Source: Bernardetia sp963719525
GTDB taxonomy: Bacteria > Bacteroidota > Bacteroidia > Cytophagales > Bernardetiaceae
Direction of reading: 5' to 3'
DNA length: 64,000 bases
Assembly: GCA_963719525.1 (NCBI GenBank)
Contig: CAVRCG010000001.1
Coordinates: forward strand, 868,001-932,000
The notes under the pieces are model-generated. The model saw nothing but the letters and a program-made list of their open reading frames with translations. It made no database searches and was not told the origin of the DNA. Of this stretch, positions 44,164 to 54,013 are shown in pieces. Each line of letters begins with the position of its first letter. Within the stretch, counting starts at the first letter, position 1. The position numbers were made by a program, and so were the translations under genes.

Positions 44164-45351
44164 TTAATTTTGATAGCTAATTTTATAAACTGCGCCTGCA
44201 TAATCATCAGACACTAAAAGCGAACCTTCGTGATTGATAACAACATCAACAGGTCTTCCCCAATTATCTTCTCCTTCTAACCAACCAGTTGCAAAAGGCT
44301 CATAACTAATCGCTTTATTTCCTTCCAATCTTACCAAAGTAATTCTGTAACCTACTTTATTAGAGCGATTCCACGAGCCATGTTCGGCAATAAAAATTTG
44401 ATGTTTATATTCTTTTGGAAACTGATTTCCTGTATAAAAACGCATTCCTAAAGCTGCTGTATGTGCTTCTAATTTTTGAACAGGTGGCACAAATTCACTA
44501 CAATCTCGCTTATCTCCATATTTTGGGTCTTTCACATCGCCTTGATGGCAATAAGGATAACCAAAATGTAAACCTTTTTTTGGTGCAAAATTAAGCTCAT
44601 CGGCTGGCGTTGTATCGTCCATTCTATCTCTTCCATTGTTGGTAAACCAAAGCTCGCTTGTTTCTGGATGCCAATCAAAACCGACTGAATTACGTATTCC
44701 TTCAGCATAAATTTCAAAATCCGAACCGTCAGGATTTATAGATGTAATGGACGCAAAAATCGGTTTTTCACTCTCACAAATATTGCAAGGCGCACCCACA
44801 GGAACATATAATTTACCTTTTGGAGAAAAGGCAATATATTTCCAGCCGTGATGCCTGTCTGTTGGAAACATTTCTGTAACCAAAACAGGTTTTGGAGGAT
44901 TTTCAAGGTTTTGTTCTATGTTTTCAAACTTCCAAATTTTGTCAACTTCTGCTACATACAAATTACCATCTTTGAAAGCTACACCGTTTGGCGTTTTCAT
45001 ATCTTTAGCAAGCACAAAAACTTTATCTGCCTTTCCATCTTTGTTGATGTCTGTAATAGCATACACTTTATCCTCATTTCGGTTTCCTACAAACAGCGTT
45101 CCGTCTGGAGAAAGTGCCATCGAACGAGCATTAGGAATGTCTGCATAGAGTTCTATTTTGAATCCTTTTGGTAGTTTTATTTTGTCTAATGGCAAACGGC
45201 TTGTCGTTGTATCGTCTGGTTTTTGTGCGTTTCCTATTACGTTGGTGTCGGTTGATCTTGCTTGTCTTCCTTTTTTGTTGCAGGAAGTGAAGATGAAACA
45301 AAGGAAAATTAGAATGCAAAAAAGTGTATGTATTGATTTAATTTGTTTCAT
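44164..45351 (-). CDS. Lipoprotein of the sorbosone/PQQ-dependent sugar dehydrogenase family
   Basis: A 395-residue six-bladed propeller protein with lipobox IFTSC (Cys 24). Recognisable segments are LPKGFKIELYADIPNARSMALSPDG near residue 60, KTPNGVAFKDGNLYVAEVDKIWK, FPTDRHHGWKYIAFSPKGKLYVPVGAPCNIC, EIYAEGIRNSVGFDWHPET and EHGSWNRSNKVGYRI. These match L-sorbosone dehydrogenase-type proteins, which may use PQQ to oxidise sugars in the periplasm. The substrate, and whether it binds PQQ, cannot be told. The lipid anchor suggests attachment to a membrane. Confidence 0.88.
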   Translation of the reverse strand: MKQIKSIHTLFCILIFLCFIFTSCNKKGRQARSTDTNVIGNAQKPDDTTTSRLPLDKIKLPKGFKIELYADIPNARSMALSPDGTLFVGNRNEDKVYAITDINKDGKADKVFVLAKDMKTPNGVAFKDGNLYVAEVDKIWKFENIEQNLENPPKPVLVTEMFPTDRHHGWKYIAFSPKGKLYVPVGAPCNICESEKPIFASITSINPDGSDFEIYAEGIRNSVGFDWHPETSELWFTNNGRDRMDDTTPADELNFAPKKGLHFGYPYCHQGDVKDPKYGDKRDCSEFVPPVQKLEAHTAALGMRFYTGNQFPKEYKHQIFIAEHGSWNRSNKVGYRITLVRLEGNKAISYEPFATGWLEGEDNWGRPVDVVINHEGSLLVSDDYAGAVYKISYQN

Positions 45352-45516
45352 AGTTTGAAAAGTTTGAGGTTAAAAATTGCTAGAGTTTGTTGTGATATTT
45401 CTGTAAATAAATTCGTGGGTTTCGTTTCTTCAAATAGAATAATATTTAAAATTAATACTCCTGAAAAAATAGTTTAAATACAAATTAATCAAAAAAAATT
45501 ACTATTCATTTTGTTC

Positions 45517-45565
45517 ATTTCCCAAATCCTATTTCCTATTTCCCACTTCCTAATCCCCACTTCCC
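45517..45565. repeat. Heptanucleotide array, seven units, near the alcohol dehydrogenase stop
   Basis: Seven units in exact 7-bp register near ATTTCCC (also AAATCCT, ATTTCCT, ACTTCCT, AATCCCC) end 5 bp before the stop codon of the 45571-46575 gene. Confidence 0.75.
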
Positions 45566-45570
45566 AAAAA

Positions 45571-46575
45571 TCACTTCATAGAAATCACTAATTTCCCAAA
45601 ACCTTCGCCATCTTTCATAGTATCAAAAGCCGAAATAATATCAGAAAAAGGAGTAACCGAACCAATAATAGGTTTGATTTTGTGTTTTTCAACAAAATTT
45701 ACCATTTCTACAAATTCTTTATCGCTTCCCATTGTTGAGCCTTGAATACGAATTTGATTAAAAAACATTCTGTATAAATCAATTTTTTGAGGTAATCCTA
45801 AAGTTGCGCCATAAAAAATAATCCTTCCCGAACGCCCTAAGAGTTTGATAATTTCGGCAAAGGTTTCTCCTCCTGCACTATCAATGGCACAATCAAAACT
45901 TCCTGCTTTGTCTTTTAATTGTTTGTTCCAATCTGAATCTTTGTAGTTTACTATTCCTGCTGCGCCCATTTCTTCTAGTTTTTCTAATTTTTCATCGTCT
46001 CCAGAGGTTACAAAAACCTTTGCTCCTGCTGCTAGAGCAAACTGAAAAGCAAACTGAGCTACTCCACCACCAGCACCAGAAATCAAAACTTTGCTTCCTT
46101 TTTGTATTCCCCCATGATGAAAAACAGAACGAAAAGCTGTAAGTCCAGCAAGAGGCAAAGCAGCAGCTTCTTCTAATGAAAGTGATTTTGGTTTCTCGAT
46201 TAATCTATCTTGATTGACACATACAAACTCAGCAAAGGTTCCGTCTGTTGGCATTCCCAAAATATGATACGCTTCTGATTGATGTCTTTCATCATCTCCC
46301 CAGTTATTATTTGGATTAATAACTACTGTCTTGGATTCCCATTTTTTGGCTTTTTCGCCTGTCTTTACTACAATTCCACAACCATCAGAACCTAACGTAG
46401 CAGGACGAATTCCTGGATAAAGACCTTCTCTGATCCATTGGTCTCTTCGATTCAAAGCTGCTGTTTGCATCTGAATAAGGACTTCATTTTCTTTTGGTAT
46501 GGGAGTTTTGATGTCTTGAAGTTGGATTCTGTCCGAATGAGAACTATCTTTTTCAAGAAGACGTAAAGCAAGCAT
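45571..46575 (-). CDS. Zinc-type alcohol dehydrogenase / quinone oxidoreductase family protein
   Basis: A 334-residue MDR-family oxidoreductase. The N-terminal GroES-like domain has EVLIQMQTAALNRRDQWIREGLYPG and LGSDGCGIVVKTGEKAK. The NAD(P)-binding site is KVLISGAGGGVAQFAFQFALAAGAKVFVT near residue 160. The cysteine zinc ligands of the structural loop are absent and the NRRD segment is like the zinc-free quinone oxidoreductase branch. It likely reduces or oxidises small carbonyl compounds with NAD(P)H in the cytoplasm; the substrate is unknown. Confidence 0.9.
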   Translation of the reverse strand: MLALRLLEKDSSHSDRIQLQDIKTPIPKENEVLIQMQTAALNRRDQWIREGLYPGIRPATLGSDGCGIVVKTGEKAKKWESKTVVINPNNNWGDDERHQSEAYHILGMPTDGTFAEFVCVNQDRLIEKPKSLSLEEAAALPLAGLTAFRSVFHHGGIQKGSKVLISGAGGGVAQFAFQFALAAGAKVFVTSGDDEKLEKLEEMGAAGIVNYKDSDWNKQLKDKAGSFDCAIDSAGGETFAEIIKLLGRSGRIIFYGATLGLPQKIDLYRMFFNQIRIQGSTMGSDKEFVEMVNFVEKHKIKPIIGSVTPFSDIISAFDTMKDGEGFGKLVISMK

Positions 46576-46673
46576 AAAATTGGAGTTTATGAAAATGAAT
46601 AAAGTTTGTATGTAAACTAAATTTTGAAGTAGGGCATTTTGTTTTGAAATTTTTGAAAAATAGCGTTTATTAC

Positions 46674-47729
46674 TTATTCTTTAGTTGCAGTAATAATGTA
46701 ATACGAAAAATGATTTCTTGCTAGTCCTAAAAACATAGTCATTAAAGGAGCAAAAACATTATTTTTTCGTTCTTGATTTAGATTTGTAATTGATTTTAAT
46801 TTAATTTGTTTGAGTAAAAATTTGAATGTAATATAAGGAACATGAGCTACTGAAGGAGCAACTTTCCAAGAGATATCTTCGACTTTAACGTTTTCAAAAC
46901 CTACTTTCCCCAAGGCTTTTATAAATGGTTTTATTTGTCCCATTTCTGATAAAGCCCAACATTGACAGGTTTTATTATATACTTTTTCCACTAGGTAAGG
47001 GAGCTTGTTTCCGTGTTTCAAGAATCCATCAGCTATTACTAACCTTCCTCCACTCTTCAAGAGTCTGCTTGCTTCTTCTACGAGTTCGAATTTGTCTTTT
47101 CCTTTTCCATAACAACTACTTTCTATTGCATAAGCAGCATCAAAACTTCCATCTAAAAAAGGAGTATTGGTATAGTCTGCACAAAAAAAATTAATATTAT
47201 CTTCCATACCTTGATTTCTAATTATACCATTTTGTATCTCTTTTTTCAATAAAAATTTTCCAAGTTCAATTTGTTCTTTTACGAGTGTAACGGCTGTAAC
47301 CTTAGCAAAAGGATAAATTTGAGCAAAATATTTAGCACTCGTTCCGACTCCACAACCCAAATCAATCGCTTTTATTTCTTGGTTTGATTTTTTTACCAGT
47401 TCATAAACTTCTAAACGATCAAAAACTTCTTTACTCATTTGAAGAAGCATTTTTTCTAAATTAAAAGGATTCATTCCTTTTTTATAAAAACCAAAATGCA
47501 TGTGATAATTTTCACTCCAAAATTTGTAATCTTGAGTTGCCTTTTTGTAATATGAAATTAGATGTTCATATTTATTATTAGATATAAGTTTTATATGAAT
47601 TACGTTTTTTAGACTTTTATCTATTTTCTTAATAAATAATTCTTTGGAACTAAAATGAGTTTCGTTCTGGTTTTGCTGAAGAGAAACAGGTTGATTAGGA
47701 AAAATGAGAGTAGTCTTCATAAGTTTCAT
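46674..47729 (-). CDS. SAM-dependent methyltransferase, small-molecule type
   Basis: A 351-residue enzyme. After about 60 unrelated N-terminal residues come SYYKKATQDYKFWSENYHMHFGFYKKGMNPF and the SAM loop KAIDLGCGVGTSAKYFAQIYP near residue 120. LDGSFDAAYAIESSCYGKGKDKFELVEEASRLLKSGGRLVIADGF follows. This pattern is that of tocopherol, sarcosine and sterol methyltransferases that act on small lipophilic or amine substrates. The C-terminal part is basic with SVAHVPYITFKFLLKQ. The substrate is not known. A second ATG at 47720 is possible. Confidence 0.85.
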   Translation of the reverse strand: MKLMKTTLIFPNQPVSLQQNQNETHFSSKELFIKKIDKSLKNVIHIKLISNNKYEHLISYYKKATQDYKFWSENYHMHFGFYKKGMNPFNLEKMLLQMSKEVFDRLEVYELVKKSNQEIKAIDLGCGVGTSAKYFAQIYPFAKVTAVTLVKEQIELGKFLLKKEIQNGIIRNQGMEDNINFFCADYTNTPFLDGSFDAAYAIESSCYGKGKDKFELVEEASRLLKSGGRLVIADGFLKHGNKLPYLVEKVYNKTCQCWALSEMGQIKPFIKALGKVGFENVKVEDISWKVAPSVAHVPYITFKFLLKQIKLKSITNLNQERKNNVFAPLMTMFLGLARNHFSYYIITATKE

Positions 47730-47871
47730 TTTAAATTGAAAGTTTTGAAAGTATTAACGTGTCTTACTACCTTTTAAGTTACGTTTCTGAGTAATAAATT
47801 ATTTACAAATTTGTATCTAAAATCTCATATAACTGTAAATCAATCACTTATAAACCAAAAAAAATAAAACT

Positions 47872-48390
47872 ATGACTTATATTATGGTAGACATAGAAGC
47901 TGATGGTGCAATTCCTTCAGATTATTCTATGATTTCGTTAGGAGCAATTGTAGTAGATGAAGAGCTAGACAAAACATTTTATAGATGCTTACAACCTATT
48001 TCAGAAAATTATAATCCTCAAGCGTTAGCAGTTTCTGGTTTTGATAGAGAAGAAACTATGGCTTTTGAAAAGCCTAAAAAGGTAATGCAAGATTTTTCAG
48101 ACTGGATAAAAGAAGTTTGTAAAAGTCGTCCTATTTTTATTAGTGATAACAATGGTTTTGATTGGATGTTTGTATGTTGGTATTTTCATCATTTTTTGGG
48201 AGAAAACCCCTTTGGGTTTAGTTCGCAAAATTTGGGAAGTTTGTATAAAGGTATTGTAAAAGACACATTCAAAAATTTTAAGCATTTACGACAAACTAAA
48301 CATACACATAATGCTCTTGATGATGCAAAAGGAAATGCAGAAGCGTTACTAACGATAAAAAAGAAATATGAATTGAAAATTAAATTTTAA
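47872..48390 (+). CDS. DEDDh 3'-5' exonuclease-like protein
   Basis: A 172-residue exonuclease of the DnaQ/RNase T superfamily. The first two acidic metal ligands are in MVDIEADG (Asp 7, Glu 9 by my count). The second Asp is in ISDNNGFDWMFV, and the last motif is HTHNALDDAKGNAEAL with the His and Asp five residues apart, making it DEDDh. It has no extra domain, so it could trim RNA or DNA ends. It is flanked by unrelated genes. Confidence 0.85.
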   Translation: MTYIMVDIEADGAIPSDYSMISLGAIVVDEELDKTFYRCLQPISENYNPQALAVSGFDREETMAFEKPKKVMQDFSDWIKEVCKSRPIFISDNNGFDWMFVCWYFHHFLGENPFGFSSQNLGSLYKGIVKDTFKNFKHLRQTKHTHNALDDAKGNAEALLTIKKKYELKIKF

Positions 48391-48631
48391 AAGATTATTA
48401 TTTCATGTTATTTCATTTTGCAAAAATAGATTTAGAAAATAGCTATTTTATCGATAAACAAAGCATTTGGCTTGAAATATGTTAGAATTTTATAAAAAAT
48501 GGACTTATTTTATATTATTAACAAATAATTTTGAATAAACAGAAATAGCAGCCTACTCACTTTTATGAATTGGTTGGTTTTCTTCATTTTATAAGAAAGA
48601 ATATCCTAATCATTTTTAATCCGTTATTACT

Positions 48632-49030
48632 TTGAATACTATTTTAAGAAGAAATTTATTTATACTGTTTTGCACAAGTATTTTTTTACCTCTTTTGAGT
48701 TGTGCTACTACTGCTCCTACATTTGCTCAGAATATAGACCCAGAAAAACCAAATATAGAATTACTTTCTGATGAGCAAGTTGAAGAATGGAACTCAAGAC
48801 CAATTAAAGAATGGAATGAGTTTTTTGGTTCGGAAGCTGAAACTTGGAATCCCTTTCAAATGAAATTTTATGAAGATATATCAGTAAAAGCTCTTTCTGA
48901 AGAAGAAAAAAATGAACTAATGAATTATCAAGATCAAGACTGGGAAAAAAGATTTGGTGGAACAATGGAAACTTGGCAAATACATCAACTGCTTTTTTAT
49001 TCTGCTATTCTGAATATGGCTGTAAACTAA
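48632..49030 (+). CDS. Secreted small protein with a 39-residue internal duplication
   Basis: A 132-residue protein with a TTG start. A hydrophobic N-terminus (LFILFCTSIFLPLLSC) gives a lipoprotein-like or secretory signal. The mature part contains two ungapped 39-residue repeats beginning LSDEQVEEWNSRP and LSEEEKNELMNYQ, with 14 identities including W, FG, ETW, Q, FY and I. I do not recognise the family. The TTG start is needed because no ATG precedes the signal sequence. Confidence 0.65.
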   Translation: MNTILRRNLFILFCTSIFLPLLSCATTAPTFAQNIDPEKPNIELLSDEQVEEWNSRPIKEWNEFFGSEAETWNPFQMKFYEDISVKALSEEEKNELMNYQDQDWEKRFGGTMETWQIHQLLFYSAILNMAVN

Positions 49031-49092
49031 GAGATATTTTCTTCCGTTAGTAAACCCTACTAATAATGGTAAAGTTGGATTAAGACAAAACG

Positions 49093-49128
49093 AAAAACTC
49101 ATTCCTTTTTATTGAGGAATGAGTTTTT
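49093..49128. terminator. Bidirectional terminator between the small repeat protein and the subtilase
   Basis: AAAAACTCATTCCT pairs with AGGAATGAGTTTTT around an 8-nt loop, with A and T runs. It is placed between the convergent genes and can serve both. Confidence 0.8.
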
Positions 49129-49237
49129 TATGCTTTCTTTAGTAAAAAATATATATGAAACAAGAATTTTTGTAGTACATCGTCTTTCTATAACACTAAC
49201 TTTGCAAGTAGTGAGACAAAAAACATTTTTCATAAAC

Positions 49238-52200
49238 CTATTCCAGTACTACTTTTCTACTCACTACTCTATCAGACATAATTATCTGAACATAATAGAC
49301 ACCTTTTGTCAATGTTCGCACATCAAAAATAAAACGTTTGGTAGTTGTTTGTTCTCTTTGCGTTGTAATTACTTCTTGCCCCAAACTGTTAAAAACTCGT
49401 ATAGCTACTTCATCGCTAGTTTGCAACTCTATGTAAGTGTTTAGATAATTTTTAGTGGGGTTTGGATAAATTAAGATTTGATAATCTGTATTCGCATCTC
49501 CTCCAGTAACTACAGGTTTGTCTATAACTATCAAATTACGACTCAAAGAATCCATACATCCCAAAGAATCTCTAGTAATTAAGGTAATTTGATACTCTCC
49601 TTGTTGTTTGTAAATGGCTTGTGCAGTTGGCGTAATAGCAATTTGTCCATTTCCAAAATTCCAATACCACCAAACGGCACTATTGCTTTTATCCTTTAAA
49701 AACAACGTATCTTTTTTGAAAAGATTAAGCGTATCTGTTACACTCATTTCAAAATCAGAAGAAGGACGGCTAAAGTCTATGCGAACTTTTGCAGCAGGAC
49801 TTTCCAAAGTTGAGTCCAAATTTGTAACCCAAATCTCTCTAGGCTCTCTTATAAATCCTAGATTATAAACCCTTCCTGTATGTATGGGTTGGTCGGTAGT
49901 AGCTGAGGTATAAAAGTTAAATAATGTTCCTCCTTGTGGAATAATTGTAGTAGAATCATATCTACAAACAAATAAATTTCTTACAATCGGTTTTGGTGAA
50001 CGCCTAAAGACCACTAAATTTTTAGAAGCTGTTGCTTGACATTCCTCTGCTGTCTTGACGGTCAGGCTTATTGTATAATCTCCCTGCGCATTGTATGTAT
50101 GGACAGGATTACGAACTCTAGAAGTAGTTCCATCTCCAAAATTCCATAACCAAGAAGTAGCTTCAGAAGTATTATCTGTAAACCTAACTGTCTGTTGTTC
50201 ATCTAAATACAATTCTCTTAGAAAATCAAAACTAGGTGTAACTCGTATTACCTCAAGACGTGTACTTACTGGGTCGCTTTCAATCAAAGAATCTGCTCCC
50301 GTAACATACAAAATGGCTGGAATAAGTGTGTTTGCATTAAACGAAATTTCACGTCCTTGTGAAATTGGTAATGAATCTAAATTAGAATAAAAATTAAATA
50401 AAGTTCCTCCACTAGGACGTATTGTAACTGTCGAACCTTTACATATTCTGATAGGAGAAGAAATAGACGGTTTTGGAGATTTTTTACCTACATAAAACCA
50501 TTTTTCTACCGTTTTGGAACAGTTAAAATCGTTTGTTGTTGTCATTTTTACTTTATACCTTCCTTGTGCCGAATAGGTATGCGTTCTTGAAGTTCCTGTT
50601 TTTGTGGGAGTGCCATCTCCAAAATCCCACGTAGTACTTTGTATAAAGAAATCACTTGTAGAAGTATTTTGAAACAATACATTATCGTAAAGTAATGTAT
50701 CATATCTTGGACTTGCTGCAAAACTGGCATCTAATCTAATCCATTGAATTTTTACTAATACCCTATCACTTTCCAAAGCTGAATCTATATTAGTAACATA
50801 AAGACTGTCAAGAAATTTTGAGGGAACATTATAACTTCTTCCTGTTGCCAAAAGTGTATTTTGAACAGTATAAAATTTAAAATTGGTTCCGTTAGGTAAT
50901 GGTCTAATCTCAATCAACTCGTTATCACAAGACTGCTTTGAAACGGTTGATATAATTGGTTTTGGTGATTTTCGAACTACTAAAATATTCCTTGATTTTG
51001 TACTTGTACAACCAGCTATATCTGTAATGGTAAGGCTAACTGCATAAGAACCTTGTCTAGTATAAGTCATAGAAGGGTTCTGCAAGGTAGAAGTTTGTCC
51101 ATTTCCAAAATTCCATAACCACGAAACAGCGTTTTGGCTTGCATCTCTAAAACTTATGGATCTAGCTTGATCTAGATTAAGTTGATCTGGAGAATTAAAA
51201 TCAGCTACTGCAGTTCGTGTGCTAAAACGAAGTGTTGTATGATTTCCTTCCAAAACAGAATCCGTATTTGTAACATAGAATGTTCTGCCCAAATCAGCAG
51301 GCGTTAATGTAAAGGAAGTACCTGATTGAATAGGAGTTTGTGTGTTTGCAACGTCGTAGAGTCTAAAATTTGTACCTCCTCGTGGCGTAACTGTATAAGA
51401 AGTATTCTGACAAAGTGTATTGTCTACTACTGGAGTTGGCGAAACAGAAGAAGTAGGATTTGTTGCCAAAATGGCAGCATCGTGGGCATCTCTTAAAGCT
51501 GCCAGAGTGGGTGCAATCATTACTACAAAAGTAACTTTGCGAGTTTCATTTATTCCAAAATTACGAAGTACTGTTCCTACAATATGCGCTACATCTCCAC
51601 CTCCCGTATTAAATCCTGCTCGTTGGCGAGAAATTCCTGTCGAAACGCTTTGATATTTTTCAGCAGAAGTAAAACCATCATTTACATTGATATTATTTCC
51701 TCCTACATTTTCAAAATCCAATGCAAAATATGTCTTATTTGGACTAATTGCTTTTATGCCTGCATATCCACTTGTTCCTGTTCCAAAGACATAACCAAAT
51801 TGGCGAGCATTGTCCCAATCTGCAAAATTACGTGTATAATCTCCCAAATTCCAATCATAATATAAACCTATATTCATAGAGTCCATTAGACTACCACTTA
51901 TATTAGTAAATTCATACTCTAAAATAACGTATTGATGATGAGGAGTATTAGTTCTGCCTTTTATGGTATGTTTTACATGTACTCCAACAGGTGGGACAAT
52001 AGAGGCAAGCGTATCAGCAAATTTTGATGTTGCTTTTGTAAAAAATGGTGTTTTTTCTGTTATTCTAGGAATATCAATCATCTTGAAATCATCATCTTTG
52101 AAGATACCATTCATATTTGTCAAAACATTATCCGAAACATTAGTACTAGATTTTCCTACAATTAATCCTCCTTCTTGAAGAGTTTGAGAATTAGTTGATT

Positions 52201-54013
52201 TAATTCCACCTCCAAAGCGATTATAAATATCATAATATCCTGCACGTCCATTTCCTGTAAGTGTAAAATTTATAGTATTAAACGGAATAGCTAAATAAGG
52301 GGCATTGATAGAAATTTTGAAGTATTGGTAATCTGAATAATTTGTATCAGAAAATCCTAATCTAAATTTGACATCTAAATCTAAAGGAGCATTTTGATTG
52401 ACTACAAAACGAAAAGGTCGACTAGCGTTATTTTTTTGCTGCATCGTATTCATTGCACCTATATTAAAGACACTATCTAAAATTCGTATATGAGGCGATG
52501 ATGTAGAAATAACAACTTTTCCATTTGGGGAAATAAGACTGAGATAATTTATAAAGTCAGCTTCTAATGTTATTGTGTCCCCTGAAAATGCAGCTTGTCC
52601 ATTTCTACCAAAATAAGAAAAGTTATCCATTCGAATCGATTTAGCACTACTTTGTTCACTCAAAGCTCTAAAAGCATTTACTCTACCTTTACCCAACTTC
52701 TCAAAGAAAGGTATATTTGAAGGTAAATTATATGTGTCATCTGAAGTTACTCTAATTAATTCTCCTGCTTGATCGGCTGATAGATTGGGAAACGCTGAAC
52801 GCACAAGACCTGCGATTCCTGCAACAAAAGGAGAGGCATACGATGAACCCCACGCCCAGCTATAAGAACCATTTGCATGAGTTGTACGCACTCTAGCTCC
52901 CGGAGCTGTTAGATCAACATAATTACTATATGTGGCATCTCCCCACCTGTTATCTCCTCCATCAGAATGAGCAACAGACAAAACATGCTTATAAGAAGCT
53001 GGATAGAAATCTAGTTCTAAATTCGTATTTCCTGCTGCTGCTACTACCAAAGCATCTTTAACAAGAGTTACATAATCAATTACATCTTGTTCCCATTGAA
53101 AACCCAAATTAGGACGACCAATAGAGACATTAATTACTTTACTACCATTTTCTGCTGCATACAATATTCCATCATACATATTAACGATTCGATAACTACT
53201 CGAAAGAACTGATACAGGGAGAACACGACAATTAAAACTTGCGCCTGCTATACCTATTCCATCATCAGTACTTGCAACAGCCATACCTGTTACTCCCGTT
53301 CCGTGTCCTTGAAAATCTCCTATTTGAGGATTCATACTACCAAAATTATACCCCAAACTATCATCTACAAATCCATTATTATCATCGTCCACTCCTATTT
53401 GTCCGTACTTTTCAGCATAATTAATTTGAATTTGGCTTCTTAAATCTATATGATTGTTATTAATTCCAGTATCAACAATTCCAATAACTGTATTGGTATC
53501 TCCTTTATGTAATCCCCATGCTGCATACAACTGACTTCTACCTAATTGCCATTGTAATCCTGCTGCTGGGTCGTTAGGAATATAAGGAGGAGCTAAAATA
53601 TAATTTGGATAAATAGGTTCAGCGTACTCAACAAAACCTTGATTTTGGTAATAATGAATAGCTTCCTCAACTGTAGTAGAAGCAGAAATCTCTATCTCAT
53701 ACCAATCTTGAAGACGAACGGTAATAGAATTTGTTCCCTTTATAGACATCATTTGAGAAGCAACTGGAGGAGATACATTAAATCTTCTCTGTACCTTCGT
53801 TGCTTTAAAAGAAGTGCTGACTTGCTCTAGTTTATCTATAGTGTTTGATTTAATTTTTACCATCAACTTATTTTCCAATGGCTTTATATCTCCAAAATTA
53901 GTAGGAAGATATTGAGCAATGCTACTAATTGGAAAAAATAGAAATACTACATAAATAAAAGCTATAAATGTTAAAAAAGTAATTTTATAAAAATCTGGTA
54001 ATTTTATATACAT
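49238..54013 (-). CDS. Secreted S8 subtilase with PKD repeats and T9SS C-terminal sorting domain
   Basis: A 1591-residue secreted protease. The signal peptide is about residues 8-33. An inhibitor-like propeptide follows, then the S8 domain with Asp 181 (GIVDTGINN), His 237 (GHGTGVTGMA), oxyanion Asn 329 (AAAGNT) and Ser 391 (GSSYASPFVAG). From about residue 870 four modules alternate an Ig-like domain (GGTNFRLYDV, NGTNFKFYTV, GGTLFNFYSN, GGTLFNFYTS) with a PKD domain (WNFGNGQTS, WDFGDGTPT, WNFGDGTTS, WNFGNGQIA). The last 80 residues (YPNPTKNYLNTYIELQ, ending RKVVLE) form a type A T9SS sorting domain. The protein is probably exported to or anchored at the cell surface. Confidence 0.95.
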   Translation of the reverse strand: MYIKLPDFYKITFLTFIAFIYVVFLFFPISSIAQYLPTNFGDIKPLENKLMVKIKSNTIDKLEQVSTSFKATKVQRRFNVSPPVASQMMSIKGTNSITVRLQDWYEIEISASTTVEEAIHYYQNQGFVEYAEPIYPNYILAPPYIPNDPAAGLQWQLGRSQLYAAWGLHKGDTNTVIGIVDTGINNNHIDLRSQIQINYAEKYGQIGVDDDNNGFVDDSLGYNFGSMNPQIGDFQGHGTGVTGMAVASTDDGIGIAGASFNCRVLPVSVLSSSYRIVNMYDGILYAAENGSKVINVSIGRPNLGFQWEQDVIDYVTLVKDALVVAAAGNTNLELDFYPASYKHVLSVAHSDGGDNRWGDATYSNYVDLTAPGARVRTTHANGSYSWAWGSSYASPFVAGIAGLVRSAFPNLSADQAGELIRVTSDDTYNLPSNIPFFEKLGKGRVNAFRALSEQSSAKSIRMDNFSYFGRNGQAAFSGDTITLEADFINYLSLISPNGKVVISTSSPHIRILDSVFNIGAMNTMQQKNNASRPFRFVVNQNAPLDLDVKFRLGFSDTNYSDYQYFKISINAPYLAIPFNTINFTLTGNGRAGYYDIYNRFGGGIKSTNSQTLQEGGLIVGKSSTNVSDNVLTNMNGIFKDDDFKMIDIPRITEKTPFFTKATSKFADTLASIVPPVGVHVKHTIKGRTNTPHHQYVILEYEFTNISGSLMDSMNIGLYYDWNLGDYTRNFADWDNARQFGYVFGTGTSGYAGIKAISPNKTYFALDFENVGGNNINVNDGFTSAEKYQSVSTGISRQRAGFNTGGGDVAHIVGTVLRNFGINETRKVTFVVMIAPTLAALRDAHDAAILATNPTSSVSPTPVVDNTLCQNTSYTVTPRGGTNFRLYDVANTQTPIQSGTSFTLTPADLGRTFYVTNTDSVLEGNHTTLRFSTRTAVADFNSPDQLNLDQARSISFRDASQNAVSWLWNFGNGQTSTLQNPSMTYTRQGSYAVSLTITDIAGCTSTKSRNILVVRKSPKPIISTVSKQSCDNELIEIRPLPNGTNFKFYTVQNTLLATGRSYNVPSKFLDSLYVTNIDSALESDRVLVKIQWIRLDASFAASPRYDTLLYDNVLFQNTSTSDFFIQSTTWDFGDGTPTKTGTSRTHTYSAQGRYKVKMTTTNDFNCSKTVEKWFYVGKKSPKPSISSPIRICKGSTVTIRPSGGTLFNFYSNLDSLPISQGREISFNANTLIPAILYVTGADSLIESDPVSTRLEVIRVTPSFDFLRELYLDEQQTVRFTDNTSEATSWLWNFGDGTTSRVRNPVHTYNAQGDYTISLTVKTAEECQATASKNLVVFRRSPKPIVRNLFVCRYDSTTIIPQGGTLFNFYTSATTDQPIHTGRVYNLGFIREPREIWVTNLDSTLESPAAKVRIDFSRPSSDFEMSVTDTLNLFKKDTLFLKDKSNSAVWWYWNFGNGQIAITPTAQAIYKQQGEYQITLITRDSLGCMDSLSRNLIVIDKPVVTGGDANTDYQILIYPNPTKNYLNTYIELQTSDEVAIRVFNSLGQEVITTQREQTTTKRFIFDVRTLTKGVYYVQIIMSDRVVSRKVVLE

